In this document: piece after piece, positions 8,397 to 17,177 of the stretch
Numbering within the stretch: position 1 is the stretch's first letter
Layout of the letters: every line of letters starts with the position of its first letter
Origin: CBDCLY01 sp965218715
GTDB taxonomy: Bacteria; Bacteroidota; Bacteroidia; Flavobacteriales_E; Vicingaceae
Reading direction: 5' to 3'
Assembly (NCBI GenBank): GCA_965218715.1
Contig: CBDCLY010000021.1
Coordinates: forward strand, 1-42,537
Length of the DNA: 42,537 nucleotides
Made by a program: the position numbers and the translations under genes
Notes under the pieces: model-generated
Seen by the model: the letters and a program-made list of their open reading frames with translations, nothing else
What the model was told of the DNA's origin: nothing
Databases searched by the model: none

Positions 8397-10085
8397 ATGA
8401 AAAACTTATTTGCCGCTCTAATTACTCTTTTTTCTCTTACCTTCATTTCAACGAATTCCTTTGCTTCACATGTAAGTGGAGGTGAACTAACTTGGGAATG
8501 CCAAGGAAATGGCATGTTTGTATTTCATCTAAAAATTGTTAGAGATTGCCAAGGTGTACAAGTGAATTATGTTAACTTAACAATGAATGTTTCACACTCT
8601 GCTAGCAATTCAGCTAATATTCCAAAGGACGCCAACAACGCAAACATTTCTAGTATTACTTTAAAGCCAGATTCGGCCAAATGGTTGGCCAAAAATAATG
8701 GATTTCAAGATCCTTATTGCAAAGGCAATAATGGGTATAGCTGCTCATCAGGAGATGGAACTACACAGGTTCATTATTACAAATCAGACCCAATTCAGAT
8801 TAAAGGAACTCCAAATTCAGCCGGTTGGCATTTTACCCATCATTCCTTCTGTTGCAGAAGCAATGCTTCAAACATTAATTCTAACGGTAATTTGAGTTTG
8901 CGCTCAAGCATGTATAGAATAGAAGTTCCAAATTCTAATCCGGTTCAATATTATTCAACAGATGCTTGTCGTGATAATTCCCCTCAATTTGCAGAGGACT
9001 CTTATCCACAATTTTGCAGAGGGACAGAATATCGATTTGCAAATGGAGCCTTAGATGTTGAAGCAGATTCTTTAGTTTACAAACAAGTTGAAGCCTTGCA
9101 AGGGAGTAATAACCAAGTTCAAACAAAGCCTTTTAATCAAGGATATTCCATTCAAAATCCATTGCCTGGTACAGCTATTGATCCTAGTAATGGAAGTATT
9201 GTTTGGGATGGATTAACGGGAGACTTAAATTTTGAAGTTAATGGTGGATCAGGAATTCAGTCTTATGCTCTTCCTATTCAAGTAGAGGCATACAGAAATG
9301 GAAATAAAATTGCAAGTGTTCGTAAAGAGATGAAAGTCATCATAAGAGATTGTGCTCCTCTTACAAGCACAACAATGAATTCACCTCCTAAATTAATGGA
9401 AAATGGAAATGAAGTGGAAACGATACAAGCTAGTGTTAATGTGGGACAAACATTGAACTTAGCTTTGAGCATTACAGATACAGACATCAACAATTCCATT
9501 AATCCTCCAACACAAGAAATTATCCTCTCTGCCTATGGAAATGCATTGTCAGAAAACTTATCTGCTACCCTAAACTGCAACCTTCCTCCTTGCGCAACCA
9601 TGACGCCAACACCAAGTTTAGATTCCTTAAATAATCGGTACCAAATAAAAGGACAAGCAAGTGTGGGTGCTAGCTTCAATTGGTCGCCAGGAATTACTCA
9701 ATTGGATGCCAATGGAGGGGCTAAAACCCATTATTTTCACTTGAACGTGCAAGATGATCATTGTCCAATGCCAGGAATTAGCTATAAAACTTTGGCAATT
9801 ACAGTTTTTCCATTAGGAACTAACTTGGAAGAGGAAAATTCAGTAAGTAATAATTTTTCGATTTTTCCAAATCCCAACAATGGTACTTTTAGTGTAATTG
9901 CTCGTGATAATCACAAAATCCAAAACATCAAATTGATTGATGCAAAAGGAAGCGTCATTTTAGAAAAAGCATTTTCAGTGGCGAATAAAGTAGTTTTGAA
10001 TGAAGATGTCCCTGTGGGTTTATATTTTGTTGAGCTATTACATGAAGACGGAAGTCTTGCAAGGCAAAAGATGATTGTCCAATAA
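8397..10085 (+). CDS. Secreted T9SS-sorted protein, first of a tandem pair
   Basis: 562 residues. A signal peptide (about 1-23, ending NSFA) is followed by SHVSGGELTWECQGNGMF, the N-terminal signature of a large Bacteroidota surface-protein family. There are many cysteines in pairs (CCR, CAT, CNLPPC). A repeat-like beta-rich middle leads to a type A T9SS C-terminal sorting domain (about 490-562) beginning FSIFPNPNNGTFSV and ending with a short basic motif. It should cross the outer membrane through the gliding/T9SS machinery and become anchored or released. It shares the whole architecture with the next gene, 17 bp downstream. Molecular function is unknown; an adhesin or surface-layer role would be a guess. 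Confidence 0.85.
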   Translation: MKNLFAALITLFSLTFISTNSFASHVSGGELTWECQGNGMFVFHLKIVRDCQGVQVNYVNLTMNVSHSASNSANIPKDANNANISSITLKPDSAKWLAKNNGFQDPYCKGNNGYSCSSGDGTTQVHYYKSDPIQIKGTPNSAGWHFTHHSFCCRSNASNINSNGNLSLRSSMYRIEVPNSNPVQYYSTDACRDNSPQFAEDSYPQFCRGTEYRFANGALDVEADSLVYKQVEALQGSNNQVQTKPFNQGYSIQNPLPGTAIDPSNGSIVWDGLTGDLNFEVNGGSGIQSYALPIQVEAYRNGNKIASVRKEMKVIIRDCAPLTSTTMNSPPKLMENGNEVETIQASVNVGQTLNLALSITDTDINNSINPPTQEIILSAYGNALSENLSATLNCNLPPCATMTPTPSLDSLNNRYQIKGQASVGASFNWSPGITQLDANGGAKTHYFHLNVQDDHCPMPGISYKTLAITVFPLGTNLEEENSVSNNFSIFPNPNNGTFSVIARDNHKIQNIKLIDAKGSVILEKAFSVANKVVLNEDVPVGLYFVELLHEDGSLARQKMIVQ

Positions 10086-10102
10086 TATTTTAAGCTGATC
10101 CA

Positions 10103-11785
10103 ATGAAAAAGCATTTACTACCTCTGTTATTTGTTATCTCGAGTTTAGTCCTTTCGAATGAAAGCTATGCTACACATCTAAATGGGGGCCAAATTACTTG
10201 GTCCTGCTTATCCAATGGAAACTTTGTTTTGGAGTTAAAGCTGTATCGAGATTGTTCTGGGGCCAACCTAACTTTTAACAATCAAACGGTGATGGTTAAG
10301 GCCAATTCAATTAACCAATCTAATCAGCCTAAAACTAGTACAAATGCGGTGATCAATCACATAATTGTTAAACCAGACAGTGCAAGGTTCTTAGCAATGA
10401 ACAATGGTAGTATAGATCCCAATTGTGATGGTGTTGGATTCAATTGTGCCAATCGAGACCAAACTGTAAATGTGTTTTATTATAGATCAGATCCCATTCA
10501 AATAAAGGGAATTCCTCCAGCAGCTGGTTGGGATTTTGAATACTCTGCGAATTGCTGTCGAGCGATAGCAGACAATATCAATACCAATGGAGATGTATTT
10601 GCTTTAAGATCCACCATGTATCGAATTCCAATACCTGGAAGCTCCCCTGTTCAATATTATCCAACAGACGCTTGCAGAGACAATTCTCCCCAATTTGCAG
10701 AAGAGTCTTTCCCTAGATTTTGTCAGAGTAGCCATTACCGTTTTTCAACTGCAGCTATTGACTCAGAAATAGATTCTTTGGTCTACTCAATGTCAGCAGC
10801 ACTTTCAGATTTTGGTGGTAGTATTCATGCCAATACCTACCTTAACGGGTATTCACCTTCAAGTCCATTTCCAGGAACGACACTTTCCAGCCTAAATGAA
10901 AATCTTCAAATCAATTCTAGGAATGGAGATCTTACTTTTAAAGTAAGCAGTAATACTGGAAAGTACCAACTGGGAACGCAAATTGATGCTTATCGCAATG
11001 GAGCAAAGATTGCAAGTGTTCATCGAGAAATTCCTGCAGCAGTTGTTCTTTGCCCGGTAATAAATGGTGGCTCTTCCAACACTCAACCAGTGATGAATGT
11101 AAACGCACAAGCAAAGGATACCTTGGCGGTGAGTATTAATGTTGGACAAAGTTTAAGCCAAGGATTGGTCATCACCGACAACGATTTAATCCCAAATCAA
11201 AATCCTCCTTTCCAAGACATTATTGTTTCTGCATTTGGGTCTAGTGTCGCTGCAGATTTAAGCAGTTCAACAGTATGTAATGACCCACCCTGCCTTACGT
11301 TTTCACCAACAGCAAGCTTAGATTCACTTTCAGGACGATATGAGATTGTTGGTTCTGCAAGCCTTGGGATTAGCCTTAATTGGTCGCCAGCTGCAAACCA
11401 CTTGGACAATAATGGTGGTCCGAAAACACATTATGTTCATTTGAACATGCAAGATGACCATTGTCCATTGCCAGGAATTGATTACAAAACGATTGCCATC
11501 ACAGTGTTTCCTCTCGGAACTGAATTGGATGAACAAGAAAAGTCAATGAATCAATTTACTATTTATCCTAATCCTAACACTGGAAGCTTTAACATCATCA
11601 GTGAGAATGGAAGAAGCATCAAAGGCATGAAAATTAGAGATGTAAAAGGAAGCGTATTGATTGATCAAAATTATTCCAATACATTCAACCTGCTTTTTGA
11701 GGAAGACCTTCCTGCAGCATTGTATTTTGTAGAAATCATGGATGAAACTGGCTCCTTAAGTCAGCATAAATTAATTGTACGCTAA
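10103..11785 (+). CDS. Secreted T9SS-sorted protein, second of a tandem pair
   Basis: 560 residues and paralogous to the preceding gene over its full length. The signal peptide ends NESYA and is followed by THLNGGQITWSC. Shared blocks include STMYRI, QYYxTDACRDNSPQFAE, QDDHCPxPGIxYKTxAITVF and the spacing of cysteines. The C-terminal T9SS type A sorting domain begins FTIYPNPNTGSFNI (about residue 487). The 17-bp spacing and matching architecture point to tandem duplication followed by divergence. Function unknown. It converges on the Lrp gene with a 9-bp gap that contains no obvious hairpin terminator. Confidence 0.85.
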   Translation: MKKHLLPLLFVISSLVLSNESYATHLNGGQITWSCLSNGNFVLELKLYRDCSGANLTFNNQTVMVKANSINQSNQPKTSTNAVINHIIVKPDSARFLAMNNGSIDPNCDGVGFNCANRDQTVNVFYYRSDPIQIKGIPPAAGWDFEYSANCCRAIADNINTNGDVFALRSTMYRIPIPGSSPVQYYPTDACRDNSPQFAEESFPRFCQSSHYRFSTAAIDSEIDSLVYSMSAALSDFGGSIHANTYLNGYSPSSPFPGTTLSSLNENLQINSRNGDLTFKVSSNTGKYQLGTQIDAYRNGAKIASVHREIPAAVVLCPVINGGSSNTQPVMNVNAQAKDTLAVSINVGQSLSQGLVITDNDLIPNQNPPFQDIIVSAFGSSVAADLSSSTVCNDPPCLTFSPTASLDSLSGRYEIVGSASLGISLNWSPAANHLDNNGGPKTHYVHLNMQDDHCPLPGIDYKTIAITVFPLGTELDEQEKSMNQFTIYPNPNTGSFNIISENGRSIKGMKIRDVKGSVLIDQNYSNTFNLLFEEDLPAALYFVEIMDETGSLSQHKLIVR

Positions 11786-11794
11786 GACTTCAAA

Positions 11795-12259
11795 TTATTG
11801 TACAGCAATGAAATTGCTTTTCTTGGGCACAGATAATGACAAGTAGGTTTCTACTTTGGCAATGTTGCTCATTTCAAACAATTCTGTGAGTACAAAATCT
11901 CTATACCTTTCCATGTTTTCCAATAAGATTTTTAGAATGAAGTCAGTGTCGCCTGTAGTATAATGGCATTCCATCACTTCAGGGATTTGAATGATCTTCT
12001 CGGTAAATTCCTCCACTAAGTCTTTAGAATGATCCTTTAGACTAATGTGAGCAAATGCAAATAGCTTTTTGCCCAACTTTTCACTGTTTAAAATAGCGGC
12101 ATAATGATCAATTATTCCAGCCTTTTCTAGCTTTTTAGTCCGCTCAAATATTGGCGTTGGTGATAAACCCAATTGCGCCGACATCTCCTTCACGGTTATT
12201 CTCCCATTCTGCTGCAAAAGCTCCAATATTTGGCAATCTATCTCATCTAATTGCTTCAT
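11795..12259 (-). CDS. Lrp/AsnC-family transcriptional regulator
   Basis: 154 residues. The N-terminal helix-turn-helix is DEIDCQILELLQQNGRITVK followed by EMSAQLGLSPTPIFERTKKLEKAG (residues 5-48). The C-terminal RAM/AsnC ligand-binding domain includes a turn near GDTDFILKIL (about 103-112). Family members assemble as octamers that wrap DNA and respond to amino acids. The gene is transcribed divergently from the 2-oxoacid dehydrogenase E2/E1 genes. The shared 120-bp spacer carries phased boxes close to the Lrp consensus. This makes autoregulation and control of branched-chain 2-oxoacid oxidation a reasonable inference. Confidence 0.93.
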   Translation of the reverse strand: MKQLDEIDCQILELLQQNGRITVKEMSAQLGLSPTPIFERTKKLEKAGIIDHYAAILNSEKLGKKLFAFAHISLKDHSKDLVEEFTEKIIQIPEVMECHYTTGDTDFILKILLENMERYRDFVLTELFEMSNIAKVETYLSLSVPKKSNFIAVQ

Positions 12260-12261
12260 TT

Positions 12262-12368
12262 TAGAATAATTTTCTGTTTAATGTAAAAATATAGAAAAAT
12301 AAACTACAAAATAATAAAGTGATAGATTTTATGACATAGAGATTCTATTTTTATAGGCTATTCTTCTA
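12262..12368. promoter_or_regulatory. Phased array of Lrp-like boxes in the lrp/E2 divergent spacer
   Basis: Compared by eye with the classical Lrp consensus YAGHAWATTWTDCTR: 12262-12276 (TAGAATAATTTTCTG) matches 14 of 15, 12292-12306 (TAGAAAAATAAACTA) 13 of 15, and 12354-12368 (TAGGCTATTCTTCTA) 12 of 15. A weaker TAGA-initiated element starts at 12323 (about 9 of 15). The four TAG starts are spaced 30, 31 and 31 bp, close to three helical turns each, as expected for wrapping around an Lrp octamer. The first box almost touches the lrp start codon; the last ends 11 bp before the E2 start. AT-richness raises the chance of spurious matches. Confidence 0.55.
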
Positions 12369-12379
12369 ATTCTATAAAG

Positions 12380-13630
12380 ATGGCAAAGATTGAATTGAAA
12401 CTACCCAAGCTTGGGGAAAGCATAAAAGAGGCCACTGTACTTAATTGGTTAAAGGCCAGTGGTGAGTCGGTTGAAAAAGATGAGGTGATTCTGGAAGTGG
12501 CTACCGACAAGGTGGATTCTGAAATTGTAGCTCCAGTATCGGGTACACTAGTAGACATCCTGGCAGAGCAGAATGATGTTGTGGAAGTTGGAGGTGTTTT
12601 GGCCTTTATCGAGAGTGAAGCTGATGGTGCCAAAGAAACTGTAAAGGAAAGCAAGACGGAAACTACAAGTGAAGCACCTGGCTCTAATGCTTCTAATGCA
12701 TCTGCAAATGATGAAGTAGCTAGATTAGACGATAATGGCCGTTTCTGTTCTCCATTGGTGAGAACAATTGCCAAATCGGAAGGAATCGGTTCAGCCGAAT
12801 TGAGCAAAATTGCGGGAAGTGGGAATGATGGAAGAGTCCTGAAAAAGGACATTCTCAACTACCTTAAAGAAGGAAAGAGCAATACTGTAGTTCAAACAGC
12901 TTCTGGAAACCAAGAGGGAAGAACTGAAATCATCGAAATGGACAGAATGAGATCGATGATAGCTGATCACATGGTGCATTCTAAACACACTTCACCTCAT
13001 GTTACTTCTTATGTTGAAGCAGACGTTAGTAATATGGTGGAGTGGAGAAACAATAACAAGGAGGCTTACCATAAAAGACATGGACAAAAAATCACCTTCA
13101 CTCCTTTATTTGTTGAAGCAGTTGTGGAAGCATTAAAAGAATTCCCCTTGATTAACGTTTCTGTTGAAGGCAATAAAATCATTGTTAAAAAAGACATTCA
13201 CATTGGTTTGGCTACCGCGCTTCCAAATGGAAATTTAATTGTTCCTGTGATTAGAAATGCCGATCAAAAGAATTTGTTGGGAACAACAACTGCTGTTAAC
13301 GATTTAGTGAATAAGGCAAGAACAAATAAACTCAAGGCCGATGAAATTCAAGGAAGCACTTTTACCATTTCCAATGTAGGAACATTCAGAAACATCATGG
13401 GCACACCAATCATCAATCAGCCTGAGGTGGCCATTTTGGCTACTGGAGCCATCAGAAAAAGAGCGGCAGTTGTAGAAACAGAATTTGGCGATGTCATTGC
13501 TATACGGCATATGATGTATCTTTCTTTGTCCTACGATCATAGAGTGGTGGATGGAAATTTAGGAGGATCATTCTTAGCGAGAATTGGAGATCATTTAGAG
13601 GCATTTGACAAAAACCGTAGCATCGGATAA
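12380..13630 (+). CDS. 2-oxoacid dehydrogenase E2 (dihydrolipoyl acyltransferase)
   Basis: 416 residues forming the acyltransferase core of a 2-oxoacid dehydrogenase complex. Domains: lipoyl domain (about 3-78) with the lipoylated lysine in EVATDKVDSEI (~K43); an acidic/Ser-rich linker (about 80-115); peripheral subunit-binding domain (about 120-155, starting SPLVRTIAKSEGI); and the catalytic domain (about 175-416) with H387 and D391 in DHRVVDG. One lipoyl domain and one E1-binding domain fit the branched-chain type. The fused E1 follows 10 bp downstream. No E3 (lipoamide dehydrogenase) gene is in the window. The substrate is inferred from E1 type and the Lrp neighbour; another 2-oxoacid is possible. 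Confidence 0.9.
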   Translation: MAKIELKLPKLGESIKEATVLNWLKASGESVEKDEVILEVATDKVDSEIVAPVSGTLVDILAEQNDVVEVGGVLAFIESEADGAKETVKESKTETTSEAPGSNASNASANDEVARLDDNGRFCSPLVRTIAKSEGIGSAELSKIAGSGNDGRVLKKDILNYLKEGKSNTVVQTASGNQEGRTEIIEMDRMRSMIADHMVHSKHTSPHVTSYVEADVSNMVEWRNNNKEAYHKRHGQKITFTPLFVEAVVEALKEFPLINVSVEGNKIIVKKDIHIGLATALPNGNLIVPVIRNADQKNLLGTTTAVNDLVNKARTNKLKADEIQGSTFTISNVGTFRNIMGTPIINQPEVAILATGAIRKRAAVVETEFGDVIAIRHMMYLSLSYDHRVVDGNLGGSFLARIGDHLEAFDKNRSIG

Positions 13631-13640
13631 AACAAGAACT

Positions 13641-15683
13641 ATGAAAAAGAAAACACTTCTTCAGGCATTGGAATTGATGGCTACGGCTAAATCAATGACC
13701 GAATTATACGAGGCCAATTTTAAAGTGGTATCAAAGTATGTGCATGCTACTTCGCGCGGACATGAAGCCATACAATTGGCGCTTGCCATGCAATTGGAAA
13801 ATTGCGATTTCATCTACCCATATTATCGAGACGATGCCATGTTATTGGGAATCGGAATGCAGCCCTACGATTTGATGCTGCAACTATTGGCCAAAAAAGA
13901 CGATCCATTTTCTGGGGGTAGAACCTATTACAGTCACCCAAGCTTAAACGATGCCGATAAACCAAAAATTCCGCATCAATCTTCAGCAACGGGAATGCAA
14001 GCCATTCCTGCAACTGGAGCGGCTATGGGAATTCAATACAAAGAGAAAACTGGAATTGAACAATCGGGTTCGCCACTAACGGTTTGCTCTTTAGGCGATG
14101 CTTCGGTAACAGAAGGAGAAGTGGCCGAAGCTTTTCAAATGGCTGCCTTAAAGCAATTGCCCATTTTGTATTTGGTGCAAGACAATGGCTGGGACATCTC
14201 TGCGAATGCAGAAGAAACACGATCTCAAAATGCCTATGAATACATCCAAGGTTTCAAAGGGATAGAGGCATTTAGTATCGATGGAAATGATTTTGAAAAG
14301 TCACATCAAACGGTAGAGCAAGCATTAAAGATCATTAGAGAAGAACGAAGACCTGTGTTAATTCATGCTAAAGTACCCTTGCTAAATCACCATACATCAG
14401 GTGTAAGAATGGAATGGTATAGAGATGATTTGGAGGAGGCTAAATCTAGAGATCCTTACCCAATTCTATTGGCCAGTTTAAAGGCTGCTGGTGTAGCAGA
14501 CAAAGAGGTTAAAAAGATAGAAAAGAAAGCTAAAGAAAAGGTTGAAACCGATTACCAAAAGGCCTTAAAAGCTGAAGATCCGAGTCCGAAAGATTTATTC
14601 ACTCACGATTATGCTCCAAGTCCTATTGAAGAAGAAAGTGGCAGCAGAGTAGGCAATGAACCAGAAGAAGTAGTGATGGTAGATTGTGCATTGCATGCAG
14701 TAGAGGAGTTAATGAAAAACAATGATGAATGTTTGCTTTACGGACAAGATGTTGGCGCACGACTAGGTGGTGTTTTTAGAGAAGCCGCCACTTTAGCTCA
14801 GAAATTTGGTGATGATCGAGTTTTCAATACCCCAATACAAGAAGCTTTTATTGTGGGTTCTACTGTTGGAATGGCAGCCGTTGGATTGAAGCCAATTGTT
14901 GAGGTTCAATTTGCAGATTACATCTTCCCTGGGATGAATCAATTGTTTACAGAGTTAAGTCGTGCCCACTTCTTAAGCAATGGTAAATTCACTGCCGACA
15001 TGATACTACGTGTGCCAATTGGCGCGTATGGAAGTGGTGGTCCTTATCATTCTTCTAGTGTAGAAACAATGATTGCCAACATCAAAGGCATCAAAGTGGT
15101 TTATCCTAGTAATGGTGCCGATTTAAAAGGCTTGATGAAGGCTGCTTATCATGATCCAAATCCTGTGGTCATATTTGAACACAAAGGCTTGTATTGGTCA
15201 AAAGTGCCTGGCACTCTGGCTGCAAGAACAATAGAACCTGCAGAAGATTATATCCTACCCTTGGGAAAAGCCAATGTGGTGCAATCGTCTAGCGATGCTT
15301 GTCGTGAAGCAGGAGAAGCCATTACAGTAATTACTTATGGAATGGGTGTACATTGGGCATTGAATGCATCCAAAGGAATGGAGAACAAAGTGGAAATAGT
15401 AGATTTAAGAACACTAAACCCATTGGACGAGGAAAGTATTTTTGAATCTGTAAAAAGAAACAATCGTTGCCTTGTGCTTACGGAAGACGCCATTCAGAAT
15501 TCTTTTGCAAGAAATTTAGCCGGCTTAATTCAGGAAAAATGTTTCAAGCATTTAGATGCTCCAGTAATGGCCATGGGTTCTGAAAATCTGCCTGCTATTC
15601 CTTTAAACAGTACCTTGGAGCAAACCATGATTCCAAATGCAGATAAGGTCTTGGAGAAGATGAAGGAATTGATGAGGTTTTAA
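13641..15683 (+). CDS. 2-oxoacid dehydrogenase E1, alpha and beta fused (probable branched-chain type)
   Basis: 680 residues from ATG 13641. The open frame reaches back to 13605 inside the E2 gene, but the ATG just after the E2 stop is the better start. The alpha half (about 1-320) carries the thiamine-diphosphate motif from GDASVTEGE to the QDNGWDIS segment. The beta half (about 345-680) has GQDVGARLGGVFR, EAFIVGSTVGMA and PIVEVQFADYIFPGMNQL, typical of 2-oxoisovalerate dehydrogenase beta. It decarboxylates a 2-oxoacid and passes the acyl group to E2 lipoate. One-chain alpha-beta E1 proteins are common in Bacteroidota. The 3' end overlaps the convergent CIA30 gene by 4 bp. Confidence 0.9.
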   Translation: MKKKTLLQALELMATAKSMTELYEANFKVVSKYVHATSRGHEAIQLALAMQLENCDFIYPYYRDDAMLLGIGMQPYDLMLQLLAKKDDPFSGGRTYYSHPSLNDADKPKIPHQSSATGMQAIPATGAAMGIQYKEKTGIEQSGSPLTVCSLGDASVTEGEVAEAFQMAALKQLPILYLVQDNGWDISANAEETRSQNAYEYIQGFKGIEAFSIDGNDFEKSHQTVEQALKIIREERRPVLIHAKVPLLNHHTSGVRMEWYRDDLEEAKSRDPYPILLASLKAAGVADKEVKKIEKKAKEKVETDYQKALKAEDPSPKDLFTHDYAPSPIEEESGSRVGNEPEEVVMVDCALHAVEELMKNNDECLLYGQDVGARLGGVFREAATLAQKFGDDRVFNTPIQEAFIVGSTVGMAAVGLKPIVEVQFADYIFPGMNQLFTELSRAHFLSNGKFTADMILRVPIGAYGSGGPYHSSSVETMIANIKGIKVVYPSNGADLKGLMKAAYHDPNPVVIFEHKGLYWSKVPGTLAARTIEPAEDYILPLGKANVVQSSSDACREAGEAITVITYGMGVHWALNASKGMENKVEIVDLRTLNPLDEESIFESVKRNNRCLVLTEDAIQNSFARNLAGLIQEKCFKHLDAPVMAMGSENLPAIPLNSTLEQTMIPNADKVLEKMKELMRF

Positions 15684-16216
15684 ATCGCTGCAATCCAATC
15701 GATAAGCAATTCAAATTTTTCTGCTTTTTTATTGGCGATAAGAAAGGTCATTTCTTCAATTTGCTTACCAGGAAAAGTAGTAAGGTCAAGCCGACGTCCT
15801 CTGAAGGAGGGGTAGAAATCTTTCAAGGGAATGCGAACCTCTTCCCATTCCCCAGAGGTTGGGAAGGCATACACATAAGAGAAATAATCTGATCGATTGG
15901 CTTTTAAACGAAATTGATAAGATTTTCCATCGCCCTTTAAGCGTAAAACAATTTGTTTGTAGTCGCTTATGTCTTCAGCATCCATTGATCTTCTTAGTGA
16001 GCTAAATCCACCATTGTTTTCTAAAGAAACATTGCCGCTAAATAGTCCCATTCCAATTTCACTAATTGAGAACTCTCCCTCTGATTTTCCTCCCATTACT
16101 CCGTCATCTACTACTTTCCAATCTTGTTGACTATTGAAGTCGAATGAATAAATAGGGTTGGTTTTTATTGATGGGGTGCTTAGCATGATGGCTAGAATTA
16201 AGAGTATACTTTTCAT
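15680..16216 (-). CDS. CIA30-family (NADH:ubiquinone oxidoreductase intermediate-associated) protein
   Basis: 178 residues with a short N-terminal signal sequence (about 1-18). It is followed by a galactose-binding-like CIA30 domain: DFNSQQDWKVVDDGVMGGKS, then NNGGFSSLRR, LRLKGDGKSYQFRLK and EVRIPLKDFYPSFRG. The DDGVMGGxS and FxGxxSLENNGGFxS patterns are family hallmarks. Mitochondrial CIA30 assists complex I assembly, but bacterial homologues are mostly uncharacterised and no nuo gene is nearby. The signal sequence suggests an envelope location. The 3' end overlaps the E1 gene by 4 bp. Confidence 0.85.
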   Translation of the reverse strand: MKSILLILAIMLSTPSIKTNPIYSFDFNSQQDWKVVDDGVMGGKSEGEFSISEIGMGLFSGNVSLENNGGFSSLRRSMDAEDISDYKQIVLRLKGDGKSYQFRLKANRSDYFSYVYAFPTSGEWEEVRIPLKDFYPSFRGRRLDLTTFPGKQIEEMTFLIANKKAEKFELLIDWIAAI

Positions 16217-16356
16217 ACCATTAGAACAGTCAACTCTTAAAATGGTTTAGTTGTGATCTTATTTTCTGATCCATTTACATAGGGGTATGTATTTTTCTCT
16301 CTTGATGGAAAAAAGCATGGAAAACCTTCTACTTAATCAAGCCACACCTCTAATCA

Positions 16357-17175
16357 TCAGGTCGCCAAATAAGTCATCAGGAAATTAAATATTCGGTAAA
16401 GAAACTGGCTCAAAACAACAGCGCACAAAAGAAAAATTCCTTTTCCTATTCGAATTCCAGTTTTTTCTTCCCCAATAGCGGCAATGCTTTTATAACTATA
16501 GTATAAGAAGTAAATCAGGGCCAATATTGGAATGCCAATGTTTATGTATTCACTGATTTGGCTTTCTGGCAACAGGTCCTCAATTGCATTGATCACTATT
16601 GCTAAAAACAAAAAGAAACTAAAATAATGCAAGGCAAATACCAATCGATCATAAATGAATGGCAATTTCTTCTTCAAAGCTGGATATAAAAAAAGAATCA
16701 TAAACGGAATGTTCATGATCATGAACAATTTGGAAATTTCTGGACTCGCCCTATCATAAATTACCGCATAGGTTTCATAATCCATTCCTGTTTGTTGCAA
16801 TTTATATCTCACCATTCTAAAAACAATAGGACTGTATTGTTGATACCCAACTTGATCGGTTAAGCTTAAATAATAATCACTTATTGGTGAAGTCAAAAAG
16901 AAAATTAAATTGATGAAAAGAAATAGACTTATGGGATTCAAAAACTTCTTTCTCTGGCCGAGAATTTACTCCACAGACATCTCACCAGGTTTAAATAAAA
17001 AATACCTGAAGGTGAGCCAAGTTCTATTGTCTACAAAGAACAGATTGCTCATCAATTGCCCAAACAATGTGCGAAATCTCCTGTCTCTAGCCAATGAGGC
17101 TTTTTGTCCGCAAGAATTACAAAAAGTTCCATCTAACTCTTGGCTGCAATTAAGACAATGTTGGATTTCAGCCAT
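16357..17175 (-). pseudogene. DUF3667-type zinc-ribbon membrane protein interrupted by an in-frame stop
   Basis: One reading frame, 272 codons plus stop, is cut by a TAA at 16966-16968. The first 69 codons encode a zinc ribbon (CLNCSQELDGTFCNSCGQK, two CxxC pairs) and the DUF3667 segment ending KPGEMSVE. After the stop the same frame continues ILGQRKKFLNPISLFLFINL and then several membrane segments (residues ~80-272). The family reads PGxxxxEYIxGxRxxxxNPxxF here, so the TAA replaces a tyrosine codon (TAT/TAC) by a single substitution. An internal ATG at 16941 could restart translation of the membrane part alone. It starts 2 bp after the HisC-like stop. Either a real nonsense mutation or a base-call error. 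Confidence 0.8.
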
Positions 17176-17177
17176 GC

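Noticed and set aside
12358..12858. 166-codon minus-strand open frame, rich in Ser/Ala/Leu
   Set aside because: It lies entirely opposite the lipoyl/linker part of the E2 gene and has no family signature; the plus-strand protein is unambiguous.
16215..16247. ACCAT/ATGGT inverted repeat upstream of the CIA30 gene
   Set aside because: Five-base arms with a ~20-base loop are expected by chance.
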